From Rhizobium laguerreae (GTDB lineage Bacteria; Pseudomonadota; Alphaproteobacteria; Rhizobiales; Rhizobiaceae): a DNA stretch of 64,000 bases. A program made the position numbers and the translations under genes. The notes beneath the pieces are model-generated. The model did not search any database. It worked only from the letters and a program-made list of their open reading frames with translations, and had not been told where the DNA came from. Numbering within the stretch: position 1 is the first letter of the stretch; every line of letters begins with the position of its first letter. Positions 7,893-16,876 of this stretch are shown here, piece by piece. Location of the stretch: assembly GCF_002008165.1 (NCBI RefSeq), contig NZ_MRDM01000002.1, positions 310,001 to 374,000 on the forward strand. Reading direction: 5' to 3'.

Positions 7893-9158
7893 TCAGGAAA
7901 TATTAAGAACGGCTGATTCCGACGCACGGGCGCCGCGCACCAGCGCCATCAGCATCAGCACGAAGATGAGCGACAATGCCGCCAGAACGGCGCAGGCGGC
8001 GAGCGCCGGGCCGGTGCCGGCGCGGTCGAGGATGGCGGTGAAGATGACCGGGGCGACGGCATTGGCGAGGTTCTGCGGCAGCGATAGTCTGGCCGATTGC
8101 AGTCCGAATTCGCGCGGTGAGAACAGCGCCAGCGGCAGCAGCGCGCGGGCGACGGTCATGACGCCGGTGCCGAACCCGTAAAACAGGACAAAGGTGACGA
8201 GCAACGGCGTCGACGGGCTGGCAATCAGCATAATAACGAAGCTCATCATCATCAGACTGATGCCCATGACCGCGCTGAGCATGGGGTTGCCGCGCCGGCC
8301 AAGCAGCATATCGAGGAAACGTGCCGAGATGCCGAGGATGCCGCGTGCCGAGCCGAGCTGCAGCGCAAAGGCCGGCGAAGCGCCGGACTGGCGGAGGATT
8401 TCGAGCAGTGATGGCGAGATGCCGAAGGTGACGAAGGTCGAGATCGTCGTCGCCGCGGCGATCAGCAGAAAGGCTTTGCGCTGCTTGGCCTTCGACAGCG
8501 GCACCGGAGCGATTTCGGCTGTGCCGCCGTCGACATGTGTTGCGATCGCCTTCGGCAGGGCGAAAAGATGCAGCGGCAGGCAGACGAAGAATTGCAGCGC
8601 CGCACAAACCAGGAAGGTGAGGCGCCAGCCGACCGCCTCGTTGAGCAGGCTGAGGATCGGCCAGAAGATGGCGCTCGAAAGCCCGGTAAACAGCATCAGG
8701 ATGGCGATTACGCGTTTGCCGTTTGCTCCTTCGCGCTCGACGACGGCGGTATAGGCTGGTGCCGAGAGACCGAACGCGCCGCCGATGCCGATGATGATCC
8801 AGGCGCCGGCATAGAGCACGATGCCGTTTGCGGCAGCCAGCAGAAGCAGGCCAAGCGCAAAGGTCAGCGAGGCGGCCGAAAGCACCCGAGCAGCACCATA
8901 GCGGTCGAGCCAGCGGCCGGTTGCCGGACCAACGATGGCGCTGACCACCATCATGATCGTCAGGCCGGCAAACACCGCCTCGTTCGGCAGGCCGAGATCG
9001 GGCGCCACAACGCGGCCCATGACACCGAGCATGTCGAAAGTCGTGCCCCAGCCGATCAGCTGGGTAACGGCAAGGACGGTGACCGTCTGCGCCGAGCGGA
9101 AGCGGGAGGATTTTGGCATTGGTGCTGAAACGGTCTGAAATGTGGGGCAGCAAGACAT
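7893..9158 (-). CDS. MFS transporter
   Basis: A major facilitator with twelve predicted hydrophobic segments over about 421 residues. The loop between segments 2 and 3 has the MFS signature GPATGRWLDRYGAAR, and GIGGAFGLSAPAYTAVV lies in segment 4-5. It is most like the monocarboxylate/oxalate-formate type subgroup found next to small metabolic genes; the substrate cannot be read from the sequence. Start choice is uncertain: ATG 9158 (MSCCPTFQ) and ATG 9119 (MPKSSRF) both lack a strong ribosome site, and the frame is open further upstream. It is divergent from feuN. Confidence 0.8.
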   Translation of the reverse strand: MSCCPTFQTVSAPMPKSSRFRSAQTVTVLAVTQLIGWGTTFDMLGVMGRVVAPDLGLPNEAVFAGLTIMMVVSAIVGPATGRWLDRYGAARVLSAASLTFALGLLLLAAANGIVLYAGAWIIIGIGGAFGLSAPAYTAVVEREGANGKRVIAILMLFTGLSSAIFWPILSLLNEAVGWRLTFLVCAALQFFVCLPLHLFALPKAIATHVDGGTAEIAPVPLSKAKQRKAFLLIAAATTISTFVTFGISPSLLEILRQSGASPAFALQLGSARGILGISARFLDMLLGRRGNPMLSAVMGISLMMMSFVIMLIASPSTPLLVTFVLFYGFGTGVMTVARALLPLALFSPREFGLQSARLSLPQNLANAVAPVIFTAILDRAGTGPALAACAVLAALSLIFVLMLMALVRGARASESAVLNIS

Positions 9159-9491
9159 AACAGTTTCAACCGACCGGTGAAAGCTGCGGTCGGCCGGAAT
9201 CAGAAGATTGCGGCCGATTCGCAGACAGAGATTATGGTGCCGGTGCTGCCGGCTCCCCACCTTTCGGGAGGTCATGAAGAACGCGTGGATCCCAAGGCTG
9301 GAGGGAATCGTTTTGAGCGCTACGGCGGCCGCCGGAGCTTGCCGCGGCAGCGGTTTCCAGGTGCTGAAACAGGGTGTCCCGAACAATCGAGAACAGTTCT
9401 AAACGCCCTGCATTACAGCGCATTCATTTGCCATTCAGGTCGCGTGAGTACATATTCGGGGCAAGTTGGCATTACCTTGGAAGCATAACAC
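9159..9491. other. Divergent intergenic region upstream of feuN and the MFS gene
   Basis: A 333-base stretch with no gene I can support. An 11-base sequence, GGTGCTGAAAC, occurs at 9120-9130 at the MFS start and again at 9360-9370. The promoter of feuNPQ should lie here, probably in the AT-richer last 80 bases. Confidence 0.4.
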
Positions 9492-9740
9492 ATGGCCTTT
9501 CCTCTGAGCGTCGCAGCATTGGCCGCCGGACTGGTGGTATCGGCGCCCTCACCGGACGCCGCGGGCACTTTTGTCGTGCGTATCGGAGGCGATTGCAGCG
9601 CCGCCGCAGCCCAGGTCGTCGAGCAGACGGGCGGCCAGCTCCTGTCCGTGCAACCGGTGGGCGATACCTGCATCATCACCGTTCTCGTGTCCGGCAATGG
9701 CCAGCGTCCACGCAAGGTGACGGTAAAGGTTCCGATGTAG
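9492..9740 (+). CDS. feuN: FeuN-type small periplasmic modulator of the FeuPQ system
   Basis: An 82-residue secreted protein directly upstream of the response regulator. It has a short signal-like hydrophobic start (AALAAGLVVSAPS), then a small domain with two cysteines, C35 and C60, which could form a disulfide in the periplasm, and a basic end, PRKVTVKVPM. In Sinorhizobium meliloti a protein of this size encoded immediately ahead of feuPQ, FeuN, enters the periplasm and restrains the FeuQ kinase. Assignment rests on size, signal peptide and gene order, since I cannot align the sequences here. It ends 55 bases before feuP and is probably cotranscribed with it. Confidence 0.7.
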   Translation: MAFPLSVAALAAGLVVSAPSPDAAGTFVVRIGGDCSAAAAQVVEQTGGQLLSVQPVGDTCIITVLVSGNGQRPRKVTVKVPM

Positions 9741-9795
9741 GCGGAATCGGCTTATTCAGGACATTGAACGATTTGAAGCGGACGAAGGCGGACCG

Positions 9796-10467
9796 ATGCG
9801 CATCCTGGTAGTCGAAGACGACGTTAATCTGAACCGGCAGCTGGCCGACACGCTGAAAGAGGCGGGCTATGTCGTCGACCAGGCGTTCGACGGCGAGGAA
9901 GGCCATTTCCTCGGCGACACCGAACCCTATGACGCCATCATCCTCGATATCGGCCTGCCGGAGATGGACGGGGTTACCGTTCTTGAAAAATGGCGCGGCG
10001 CCGGCCGCGGTGTGCCGGTGCTGATCCTGACGGCGCGCGACCGCTGGAGCGACAAGGTCGCCGGCATCGACGCCGGTGCCGACGACTACGTCACCAAGCC
10101 CTTCCATGTCGAGGAAGTGCTGGCCCGCATTCGGGCGCTTATCCGGCGCGCAGCCGGGCATTCCTCATCCGAGATCATCTGCGGGCCGGTGCGGCTCGAT
10201 ACTAAATCCTCGAAGGCGACGGTCAACGGCACGACGCTGAAGCTGACCTCGCACGAATATCGCCTGCTTTCCTATCTCATGCATCACATGGGCGAGGTCG
10301 TCTCGCGCACGGAACTGGTCGAGCATATGTACGATCAGGATTTCGACCGCGATTCCAACACGATCGAGGTCTTCGTCGGCCGCCTGCGCAAGAAAATGGG
10401 GGTCGACCTGATCGAAACGGTGCGCGGTCTTGGTTACCGTATCCAAGCGCCGAAACATGCGAATTAA
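9796..10467 (+). CDS. feuP: Response regulator FeuP (OmpR/PhoP family)
   Basis: A 223-residue response regulator. The receiver domain (1-120) has the acidic pair in VVEDD, the phosphoacceptor D51 in IILDIGLPEMDG, T79 in ILTARDR and K101 in DDYVTKPF. The C-terminal winged helix (about 125-220) has the OmpR/PhoP features LKLTSHEYRLLSYLMHH and FVGRLRKKMGVDLIETVRGL. In rhizobia FeuP is activated by FeuQ and controls cyclic glucan export (ndvA) and other envelope genes; it was first named for a ferric uptake phenotype in R. leguminosarum. It lies between feuN and feuQ, whose ATG overlaps the end of this gene by 11 bases. Confidence 0.85.
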   Translation: MRILVVEDDVNLNRQLADTLKEAGYVVDQAFDGEEGHFLGDTEPYDAIILDIGLPEMDGVTVLEKWRGAGRGVPVLILTARDRWSDKVAGIDAGADDYVTKPFHVEEVLARIRALIRRAAGHSSSEIICGPVRLDTKSSKATVNGTTLKLTSHEYRLLSYLMHHMGEVVSRTELVEHMYDQDFDRDSNTIEVFVGRLRKKMGVDLIETVRGLGYRIQAPKHAN

Positions 10468-11860
10468 GTCGCTCACCGCACGTGTGTTGTTGCTGACCAC
10501 GGTCTGGTCGACGGTGGCGCTGGTGGTGATCGGTCTGCTGATCTCCACCCTCTACCGCAAGAGCGCCGAACGCGGTTTCCAGGATCTGTTGCGGGCGCAG
10601 CTCTACAATGTCATCAATTCGGTGACGATCGGCGATCAGGGCGCGCTCAGCGGCAGCCCGCAGCTCGGCGACCTGCGTTTTGCCCAGCCGAAGACCGGCT
10701 GGTACTGGGTGGTGGAGCCGCTCGGCACCTATACGACCGCACCGCTGGTGTCGCCTTCGCTCGGCTCGGCGCTCATTGCGGTTCCCTCCGTGGTCGAGGC
10801 GCCCTTCGACAAGAATTACGAGCGCTACTACCAGGTGACGGATGCTTCCGGGAACCGCGTGCAGGTAGCCGAAACCGAAGTGGTGCTCGATACCGACGGG
10901 CGCGCGGCGCGCTTCCGCGTCACCGGCAACGTCGATGTCGTCGAAGACGACGTGCGCACCTTTTCCCACAGCCTCTATCTGGCGCTCGCCGGTTTCGGCG
11001 TCGGCAGCCTGATCGTCAACGCGCTGGCGATTCTCTACGGCCTTAAGCCGCTCGACAAGGCACGCGCCGCGCTGGAGCGCATCCGCGCCGGCGAGAGCGA
11101 ACAGCTGAAAGGCGACTTCCCGCGCGAAATCCTGCCGCTCGCCAACGAGGTGAACGCGCTGATCGACAGCAATCGCCGCATCGTCGAGCGAGCCCGCATG
11201 CAGGTCGGCAATCTCGCGCATTCGCTGAAGACGCCGATCGCCGTGCTCCTCAACGAGGCGCGCGTGCTCGAAAAATCCCATGGCGAGCTGGTGCGCAGCC
11301 AGGCGGAATCGATGCAGGGGCAGGTGCAGTCCTATCTCAATCGGGCGCGCATCGCCGCGCAGCGCGAATCCGTGCTCGCCCGCACCGATGCCGAGCCGGC
11401 GCTTGAACGGCTGGTGCGCGTCATGCGCCGGCTGAACGTCGATACCGAATTCGATCTGGTCGTCTCGCCACCGCATCTGGCCGTTGCCATGGAGCAGCAG
11501 GATCTCGAGGAGACCGTCGGCAATCTCCTGGAAAATGCGGCGCGTTTTGCCAAGAGCAGAGTGCGGCTTTCGGCCGTCGAGGCCGGCGAGGATGTGAAGG
11601 GGGTAGAGGCGAGCGCGCGCCGCCACTGGGTGGAGCTCGCCGTCGAGGATGACGGGCCGGGCCTGGAGCCGGACCAGATCCGCGAGGCGCTGAAGCGCGG
11701 CCGCAGGCTCGATGAAAGCAAACCCGGAACCGGACTCGGCCTTTCGATCGTCACCGAGATTTCCAACGAGTACCAGGGACGGCTCGAGCTTTCCCGCGGT
11801 GAATGGGGCGGGCTGAAGGCGAAGCTTATCCTGCCCGGCGTCACAAAGGATGTTGCATGA
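10457..11860 (+). CDS. feuQ: Sensor histidine kinase FeuQ (PhoQ-like)
   Basis: A 468-residue membrane kinase. There is one transmembrane helix at about 8-32, a periplasmic sensor region to about 170, a second helix at about 172-194, then HAMP-like and dimerisation helices with the phosphorylated histidine H255 in GNLAHSLKTPIAVL. The ATPase region shows the N box ETVGNLLENAARFA, the G1 box VEDDGPGLEPDQI and the G2 box GTGLGLSIVTEI. It pairs with FeuP; in S. meliloti the periplasmic protein FeuN damps it. The start at 10457 overlaps feuP by 11 bases, indicating translational coupling; the open frame begins earlier inside feuP but MRIKSLTARVLLL is the natural N terminus. Confidence 0.85.
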   Translation: MRIKSLTARVLLLTTVWSTVALVVIGLLISTLYRKSAERGFQDLLRAQLYNVINSVTIGDQGALSGSPQLGDLRFAQPKTGWYWVVEPLGTYTTAPLVSPSLGSALIAVPSVVEAPFDKNYERYYQVTDASGNRVQVAETEVVLDTDGRAARFRVTGNVDVVEDDVRTFSHSLYLALAGFGVGSLIVNALAILYGLKPLDKARAALERIRAGESEQLKGDFPREILPLANEVNALIDSNRRIVERARMQVGNLAHSLKTPIAVLLNEARVLEKSHGELVRSQAESMQGQVQSYLNRARIAAQRESVLARTDAEPALERLVRVMRRLNVDTEFDLVVSPPHLAVAMEQQDLEETVGNLLENAARFAKSRVRLSAVEAGEDVKGVEASARRHWVELAVEDDGPGLEPDQIREALKRGRRLDESKPGTGLGLSIVTEISNEYQGRLELSRGEWGGLKAKLILPGVTKDVA

Positions 11861-11978
11861 GCAACTGCTTGATGTCACAAAGATACTGGCAAATGTATAG
11901 CATGCTTTGCCTTAATGCTGACACGGGGACGCTGCACTTCGATCGGCTGAAATTGACCCCTGATCGTGGTTCGACGCA

Positions 11979-12401
11979 ATGATTTTACGCTCGCAAGGCA
12001 TGATCGTTTCCGCTCTTCTCGTCGCCGTCGCGCTGTCCGGCTGCACGACGACGAAGAGTGCCGCTTCGCGCGGCATTTTTTCGAGCAAGCCCTCGGCATC
12101 GGCCGCCTTCATCACCGCGCTCCAGGGCGGCATCGTCGGCCGCAGCAGCGTGAGCTTGACCGACAGCGACAAGCAGCGGGCGCTCGAGGCGGAATATCGG
12201 GCGCTGGAAGGGGCGGCAGTCGGCCAGCCGATGCTCTGGACCGGTAAGGACGTGACCGGCAAGGTGGTCGCGGCGGCACCCTATCAGGTCGGTTCGCAGA
12301 ACTGCCGGCAATATACCCATACGCTCACCGTCGACGGCAAGGACACCGTGGTGCGCGGCGCTGCCTGTCGCAACGACGACGGCAGCTGGTCGCCGCTCTG
12401 A
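11979..12401 (+). CDS. Lipoprotein of the RT0821/Lpp0805 (17 kDa antigen-like) type
   Basis: A 140-residue (or 133 if ATG 12000 is used) secreted lipoprotein. The signal peptide ends in the lipobox LSGC, with the lipidated cysteine at residue 22, followed by CTTTKSAAS. The C-terminal half, with YRALEGAAVGQPMLW, a short beta-rich domain and two further cysteines (NCRQY and AACRN), resembles the rickettsial surface-antigen family common in rhizobia. Its role is unknown; related outer-membrane lipoproteins help envelope stability. It follows feuQ by 118 bases and may be in the same regulon, but no overlap shows cotranscription. Confidence 0.75.
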   Translation: MILRSQGMIVSALLVAVALSGCTTTKSAASRGIFSSKPSASAAFITALQGGIVGRSSVSLTDSDKQRALEAEYRALEGAAVGQPMLWTGKDVTGKVVAAAPYQVGSQNCRQYTHTLTVDGKDTVVRGAACRNDDGSWSPL

Positions 12402-12412
12402 ATTGCGGCCAA

Positions 12413-12515
12413 TAGAGCGCCGCGCGTCCGACAGGACACGCTAAAGACGCTCTATCACTTTAAATGGCGCATGATCCTTTCCGAAAATCGATTCCGATTC
12501 TCGGGGTTATGCGCT
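12413..12515. repeat. Rhizobial intergenic mosaic element, family 2 copy B
   Basis: The first half (12413-12454) is bounded by TAGAGCG/CGCTCTA with an internal GCGTCC/GGAC dyad and matches the element at 7278. The second half is a long hairpin with outer arms GCGCAT/ATGCGC and inner arms CCGAAAATCG/CGATTCTCGG, the typical RIME-type motif of Rhizobium chromosomes. It sits between the lipoprotein gene and ccmI. Confidence 0.75.
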
Positions 12516-12583
12516 AGCCTCAAATCTTCGTCATTCCGGCTTTGGCAGTTGGAATGACGGCGCGCTTCACGTATTTGGGCGAC

Positions 12584-13720
12584 ATGCTGTTCTGGATTCT
12601 CGTTGCCGTTATGACGGCAGCCCTCGCCGTTATCCTGCTCTACCCCCTTCTGCGCGGAGCGAAGGCGGCGGAGAATATCCGCGCGGGCGAGGCGGCGGTC
12701 TATCGCGACCAGTTGCGCGAACTTGACCGCGATCTCAACGGCGGGCTGATCACCCCGGAGGAAGCCGATTACGCCAGGGCGGAAATCGGCCGGCGGCTGA
12801 TCGCCGTCTCTGCCGATGAGCCGGCTGAGACGGCGAAACCCCCAGGGCATCACCGTTTCACCGAGGCCGTCGTGCTCCTGGTCCTGCCGGTTCTCGGGCT
12901 CTGTCTTTATTTGACGACGGGCAGGCCGGACCTGCCCTCGCAGCCGCTGGAAGCGCGGCTGGAAAATCCCGGCAACGACGTGGCGGTGCTGATCACCAAG
13001 GCGGAACGGCACCTGGCTGAGAAGCCCGATGACGGCAAGGGCTGGGACGTGCTGGCGCCGATCTATTTCCGCACGATGCGCGTCAACGATGCGCAACTGG
13101 CCTATCGCAACGCGATCCGGCTTCTCGGTCCGAGCCCGGCCCGGCTCGACGGGCTTGCCGAGACGTTGATGGCGGTCTCGGACGGCGTGGTGACGGAGGA
13201 GGCGCGGCAAGTGCTGGAACAATCGCTGACGCTGGAACCTGACAATCCGCGTGCCCGCTTCTACATAGCCCTCAGCATGGAGCAGGCGGGACGGTCAAAA
13301 GAGGCGCGCCAGGCTTTTGAGACTCTGGCAAAACAATCGCCCGCCGATGCGCCCTGGCTGCCGTTGGTCAACGAGCATATCGCCATGAACGGCGGCGCGA
13401 AGGCGAGGGTTGATCCGGCTGCCCCGGGCAATCCCACGCAGCAAGATGTGGCGGCGGCCGAGACTATGAGCGCGGGCGACCGGCAGCAGATGATCCGCGG
13501 CATGGTCGAGAGCCTCGATGCCAAGCTTAGCGAGGAACCGAACAATTTCGAAGGATGGGTGCGGCTCGTCCGCTCTTATGCCGTATTGAACGACAAGGAT
13601 CGCGCGGCAGGCGCCCTGAAGCGCGGGCTTGCGGCCTTTCCGCCGCCCGGCGAACAGGGCAGGCAATTGCTGGCGCTTGCCAGGGAACTCGGCATAGCCA
13701 CGGAGGGAGCGACGCAATGA
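12584..13720 (+). CDS. ccmI: Cytochrome c biogenesis protein CcmI/CycH
   Basis: A 378-residue inner-membrane protein that delivers apocytochrome c to the haem-ligation complex. It has two N-terminal membrane helices (about 1-22 and 85-103) flanking a cytoplasmic leucine-zipper-like loop ([18 protein letters not shown]), the CcmI-1 module, then a periplasmic region of TPR-type helices, including [20 protein letters not shown] and [15 protein letters not shown]. Start 12584 ([10 protein letters not shown]) follows the family; an in-frame ATG at 12542 is less likely. It opens the cycHJKL operon and overlaps ccmE by four bases (ATGA). A mosaic repeat lies directly upstream. Confidence 0.92.
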   Translation: MLFWILVAVMTAALAVILLYPLLRGAKAAENIRAGEAAVYRDQLRELDRDLNGGLITPEEADYARAEIGRRLIAVSADEPAETAKPPGHHRFTEAVVLLVLPVLGLCLYLTTGRPDLPSQPLEARLENPGNDVAVLITKAERHLAEKPDDGKGWDVLAPIYFRTMRVNDAQLAYRNAIRLLGPSPARLDGLAETLMAVSDGVVTEEARQVLEQSLTLEPDNPRARFYIALSMEQAGRSKEARQAFETLAKQSPADAPWLPLVNEHIAMNGGAKARVDPAAPGNPTQQDVAAAETMSAGDRQQMIRGMVESLDAKLSEEPNNFEGWVRLVRSYAVLNDKDRAAGALKRGLAAFPPPGEQGRQLLALARELGIATEGATQ

Positions 13721-14229
13721 CGCGCAAGCAGAAGCGCCTTGCGGTGATCGGCGGCGGCATGGGCTTCATCATCGCCGCCGTGCTGCTGGTCATGTTCGCC
13801 TTCGCCCAATCGGTCGCCTATTTCTACATGCCGGCCGATCTCGCCAAGACGCCGGTGGCGCCGGAAACCCGCATCCGCCTCGGCGGGCTGGTCGGCGAGG
13901 GCAGCGTCGTGCGCGGCACAGGCTCGACGGTGGAATTTGCCGTCACCGACGGCAGCACCAATGCCGTGAAGGTCAAATATACCGGTATTCTCCCCGATCT
14001 CTTCCGCGAGGGCCAGGGTGTCGTCACCGAAGGCATGTTTGCCACTGGCACGAACGTTTTCGTCGCCGACACCGTGCTTGCCAAGCATGACGAGACCTAT
14101 ATGCCGAAGGATGTGGCCGACAGGCTGAAATCCCAGGGGCTGTGGAAGGAAGGCCAAGGCCAGGAAGGTCCTGGGAAGCAAGGCCCAGGAAAGGAAAGCC
14201 AAGCGCAGGAAGTGAAGGCGACGCCATGA
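13717..14229 (+). CDS. ccmE: Cytochrome c maturation haem chaperone CcmE/CycJ
   Basis: A 170-residue periplasmic haem chaperone anchored by one N-terminal helix (about 8-32). The OB-fold domain (about 45-130) ends in [10 protein letters not shown], in which H124 forms the covalent bond to haem and Y128 is the axial ligand. CcmE passes haem from CcmC to the CcmF/H ligase. The flexible tail after residue 140 is unusually repetitive, built of [19 protein letters not shown] steps. Its ATG overlaps the ccmI stop and its own stop overlaps the ccmF ATG, so the operon is translationally coupled. Confidence 0.95.
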   Translation: MTRKQKRLAVIGGGMGFIIAAVLLVMFAFAQSVAYFYMPADLAKTPVAPETRIRLGGLVGEGSVVRGTGSTVEFAVTDGSTNAVKVKYTGILPDLFREGQGVVTEGMFATGTNVFVADTVLAKHDETYMPKDVADRLKSQGLWKEGQGQEGPGKQGPGKESQAQEVKATP

Positions 14230-16223
14230 TCATCGAGATCGGCCATTACGCGCTGGTGCTGGCGCTCGCCACGGCGCTCATCCTTTCCATCGTGCCGGTA
14301 ATCGGAGCCCGTCGTCACGACCGGGCGATGATGGATGTGGCGACGATCGGCTCGCTGGCAATGTTTGCGCTCGTGGCCTTCTCCTTCGCCGTGCTGACCT
14401 ATGCCCATGTCGTCTCGGATTTCTCGGTCGAGAACGTCTGGGAGAATTCGCATTCGCTGGTGCCGCTGCTCTATAAATATTCCGGTGTCTGGGGCAATCA
14501 CGAGGGATCGATGATGCTCTGGCTGTTGATCCTGACACTGTTCAGCGCGCTCGTCGCCGTCTTCGGCCGCAATCTGCCGGAGACGCTCAAGGCCAATGTA
14601 TTGGCCGTGCAGGCCTGGATTTCGGTCGCCTTCACGCTGTTCATTCTTTTGACCTCCAATCCCTTCCTCCGTCTCGATCCGGCGCCGGCCGAGGGCCGCG
14701 ATCTCAATCCGGTTCTTCAGGATGTCGGCCTCGCGATCCACCCGCCGCTGCTTTATCTCGGTTATGTCGGCTTCTCCGTCTGCTTCTCCTTTGCCGTCGC
14801 TGCCCTCCTGGAAGGACGTATCGACGCCGCCTGGGCGCGCTGGGTGCGGCCCTGGACGCTGGCGGCCTGGACCTTTCTGACGCTTGGCATCGCCATGGGC
14901 TCCTACTGGGCCTATTACGAGCTCGGCTGGGGCGGCTGGTGGTTCTGGGATCCGGTGGAAAACGCCTCCTTCATGCCGTGGCTCGCCGGCACCGCACTGC
15001 TGCATTCGGCGCTCGTCATGGAAAAGCGCGAGGCGCTGAAGATCTGGACGGTGCTGCTTGCCATCCTCACTTTCTCGCTGTCGCTGATGGGCACCTTCCT
15101 GGTGCGCTCCGGCGTGCTGACTTCGGTGCATGCCTTTGCCAGCGACCCCTCCCGCGGCGTCTTCATTCTTTGCATTCTGCTGATCTTCATTGGCGGGGCG
15201 CTGTCGCTGTTTGCCTTCCGCGCGCCGAAGCTGTCGGCAGGTGGGCTGTTTGCGCCGATTTCGCGTGAGGGCGCGCTCGTCGTCAACAATCTGATCCTGA
15301 CGGTTGCCTGCGGCACGGTGCTGACGGGCACGCTCTATCCGCTGCTGTTGGAAACGCTGACCGGCGACAAGATTTCCGTCGGAGCGCCCTTTTTCAACCT
15401 GACCTTCGGCCTGCTGATGGCGCCGCTGATCGTCATCGTGCCCTTCGGGCCGATGCTGGCCTGGAAGCGCGGCGATCTGCTCGGCGCCCTGCAGCGGCTC
15501 TATGTCGTCGCAGGTCTGGCCTTCCTTGCCGCGCTGGCCTTCTTCTATATCGAACATGGCGGGCCGGTGCTTTCGGTGCTCGGCCTCGCTGCCGGGCTGT
15601 TCCTCATCTTCGGTGCGATCGCCGATCTCTGGTATCGGGCCGGCATCGGTAAGGTCGCGGCAAGCCTTGCCTGGCGCCGGCTTTCCGGCCTGCCGCGTTC
15701 GGCCTTCGGCACGGCCCTTGCCCATGCCGGGCTCGGCGTCACCGTGCTCGGCATCGTCGCGGTTACGACGTTTGAGACGGAGCACGTCATCGAGATGAAG
15801 CCGGGGCAGGTGACCGAGGCCGGCGGTTACAGCCTGCATTTCGACGGCATGCAGCCGGGGACCGGGCCGAACTATACCGAGGACCGCGGCCACTTCACCA
15901 TCCGCCGCGCCGGTGTCGCAGTTGCCGATACCTGGTCGGCCAAGCGCCTTTACACTGCTCGCCAGATGCCGACGACGGAGGCCGGCATCCTGACCTTCGG
16001 GCTCAGTCAGCTCTATGTATCGCTCGGTGACGCCACCAAGGACGGTGGCATCGTCGTGCGCATCTGGTGGAAGCCGTTCATTCTTTGCATCTGGGGCGGA
16101 GCGGTGTTCATGGCCTTCGGCGGCCTCGTCTCGCTCAGCGACAGGCGCCTGCGTGTCGGTGCGCCGCGCCGCAAGGCGAAGCCGGCAAGGCCGGCAGCTC
16201 CCGCAATGGAGCCGGCGGAATGA
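14226..16223 (+). CDS. ccmF: Cytochrome c haem lyase subunit CcmF/CycK
   Basis: A 665-residue polytopic membrane protein, the core of the haem-apocytochrome ligation complex. The tryptophan-rich motif [12 protein letters not shown] (235-246) is the haem-handling WWD signature, preceded by conserved histidine-containing loops such as [13 protein letters not shown] (about 85-97). About fifteen membrane segments and a large C-terminal periplasmic loop (from about 515) match the family length. Start 14226 overlaps the ccmE stop (ATGA). It works with CcmI and CcmH, whose genes flank it in the same operon. Confidence 0.95.
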   Translation: MIIEIGHYALVLALATALILSIVPVIGARRHDRAMMDVATIGSLAMFALVAFSFAVLTYAHVVSDFSVENVWENSHSLVPLLYKYSGVWGNHEGSMMLWLLILTLFSALVAVFGRNLPETLKANVLAVQAWISVAFTLFILLTSNPFLRLDPAPAEGRDLNPVLQDVGLAIHPPLLYLGYVGFSVCFSFAVAALLEGRIDAAWARWVRPWTLAAWTFLTLGIAMGSYWAYYELGWGGWWFWDPVENASFMPWLAGTALLHSALVMEKREALKIWTVLLAILTFSLSLMGTFLVRSGVLTSVHAFASDPSRGVFILCILLIFIGGALSLFAFRAPKLSAGGLFAPISREGALVVNNLILTVACGTVLTGTLYPLLLETLTGDKISVGAPFFNLTFGLLMAPLIVIVPFGPMLAWKRGDLLGALQRLYVVAGLAFLAALAFFYIEHGGPVLSVLGLAAGLFLIFGAIADLWYRAGIGKVAASLAWRRLSGLPRSAFGTALAHAGLGVTVLGIVAVTTFETEHVIEMKPGQVTEAGGYSLHFDGMQPGTGPNYTEDRGHFTIRRAGVAVADTWSAKRLYTARQMPTTEAGILTFGLSQLYVSLGDATKDGGIVVRIWWKPFILCIWGGAVFMAFGGLVSLSDRRLRVGAPRRKAKPARPAAPAMEPAE

Positions 16224-16675
16224 TGCGGCGTCTGCTCCTCGCTGTCGTTTTGCTGCTGATGGCGGCCCCCGCCTTTGCCGTCAATCCGGACGAGGTGCTG
16301 GCCGATCCGGCGCTCGAAGCGCGCGCCCGCGCCCTTTCGGCGGAACTGCGCTGCATGGTCTGCCAGAACCAGTCGATCGACGATTCCAACGCCGATCTGG
16401 CCAAGGACCTGCGCCTGCTGGTGCGCGAGCGCATCGCCGATGGCGACAGTGACGAGGCGGTGCTGAGCTATATCGTCTCGCGCTACGGCGAGTTCGTGCT
16501 GCTGAAGCCGCGTGTCAGCATGAAGACGGTGCTGCTCTGGGGCGCACCGGTGCTGCTGGTGCTCGCCGGCGGGATGTCACTGCTGGTCTTTGCGCGCAAG
16601 AGGGCCGGCAAGCCGACCGGCAGCAAGCTGACGGCAGACGAGCAGGCGAAGTTGAGCGAGCTTCTCAAGAAATAA
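16220..16675 (+). CDS. ccmH: Cytochrome c maturation thiol protein CcmH/CycL
   Basis: A 151-residue periplasmic thioredoxin-like protein with a signal peptide ending near AFA (residue 20) and a C-terminal membrane helix (about 104-126). The redox pair is C45 and C48 in LRCMVCQNQ, the strictly conserved LRCxxCQ motif that keeps apocytochrome CXXCH thiols reduced for haem attachment. It is the short rhizobial form without the TPR half, which is provided by CcmI. The first ATG overlaps the ccmF stop; a second ATG follows immediately. It closes the cycHJKL operon. Confidence 0.95.
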   Translation: MMRRLLLAVVLLLMAAPAFAVNPDEVLADPALEARARALSAELRCMVCQNQSIDDSNADLAKDLRLLVRERIADGDSDEAVLSYIVSRYGEFVLLKPRVSMKTVLLWGAPVLLVLAGGMSLLVFARKRAGKPTGSKLTADEQAKLSELLKK

Positions 16676-16876
16676 TCGACCAGGCTGGCCGGCAGGCGAG
16701 CATTTCTAGCCGCCAGAGAGGCCGGCGGCACGTTTGGCCGAAAACAAACCTTGCAAACATTACGAACTTTTCATTGGCCGGACAGTTCGCAGTAAGGTGC
16801 GGCGTCCTATATCTTTCGTCATCGACTGATCCGGCGTCGCCGGTCTGAAGATCTAAGAACAAGAGAAGGTGCTCCA

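Noticed and set aside
9120..9370. 11-base sequence GGTGCTGAAAC repeated at both ends of the MFS/feuN intergenic region
   Set aside because: Same-strand repeat of modest length without symmetry; I cannot separate it from chance.
12413..12515. Rho-independent terminator for the lipoprotein gene
   Set aside because: The hairpins belong to a repeated mosaic element and lack a U-tract; some termination is possible but not the best explanation.
14097..15893. Long minus-strand open frame opposite ccmF
   Set aside because: It mirrors ccmE/ccmF codons, has a charged, low-complexity composition typical of antisense frames in GC-rich genes, and no family match.
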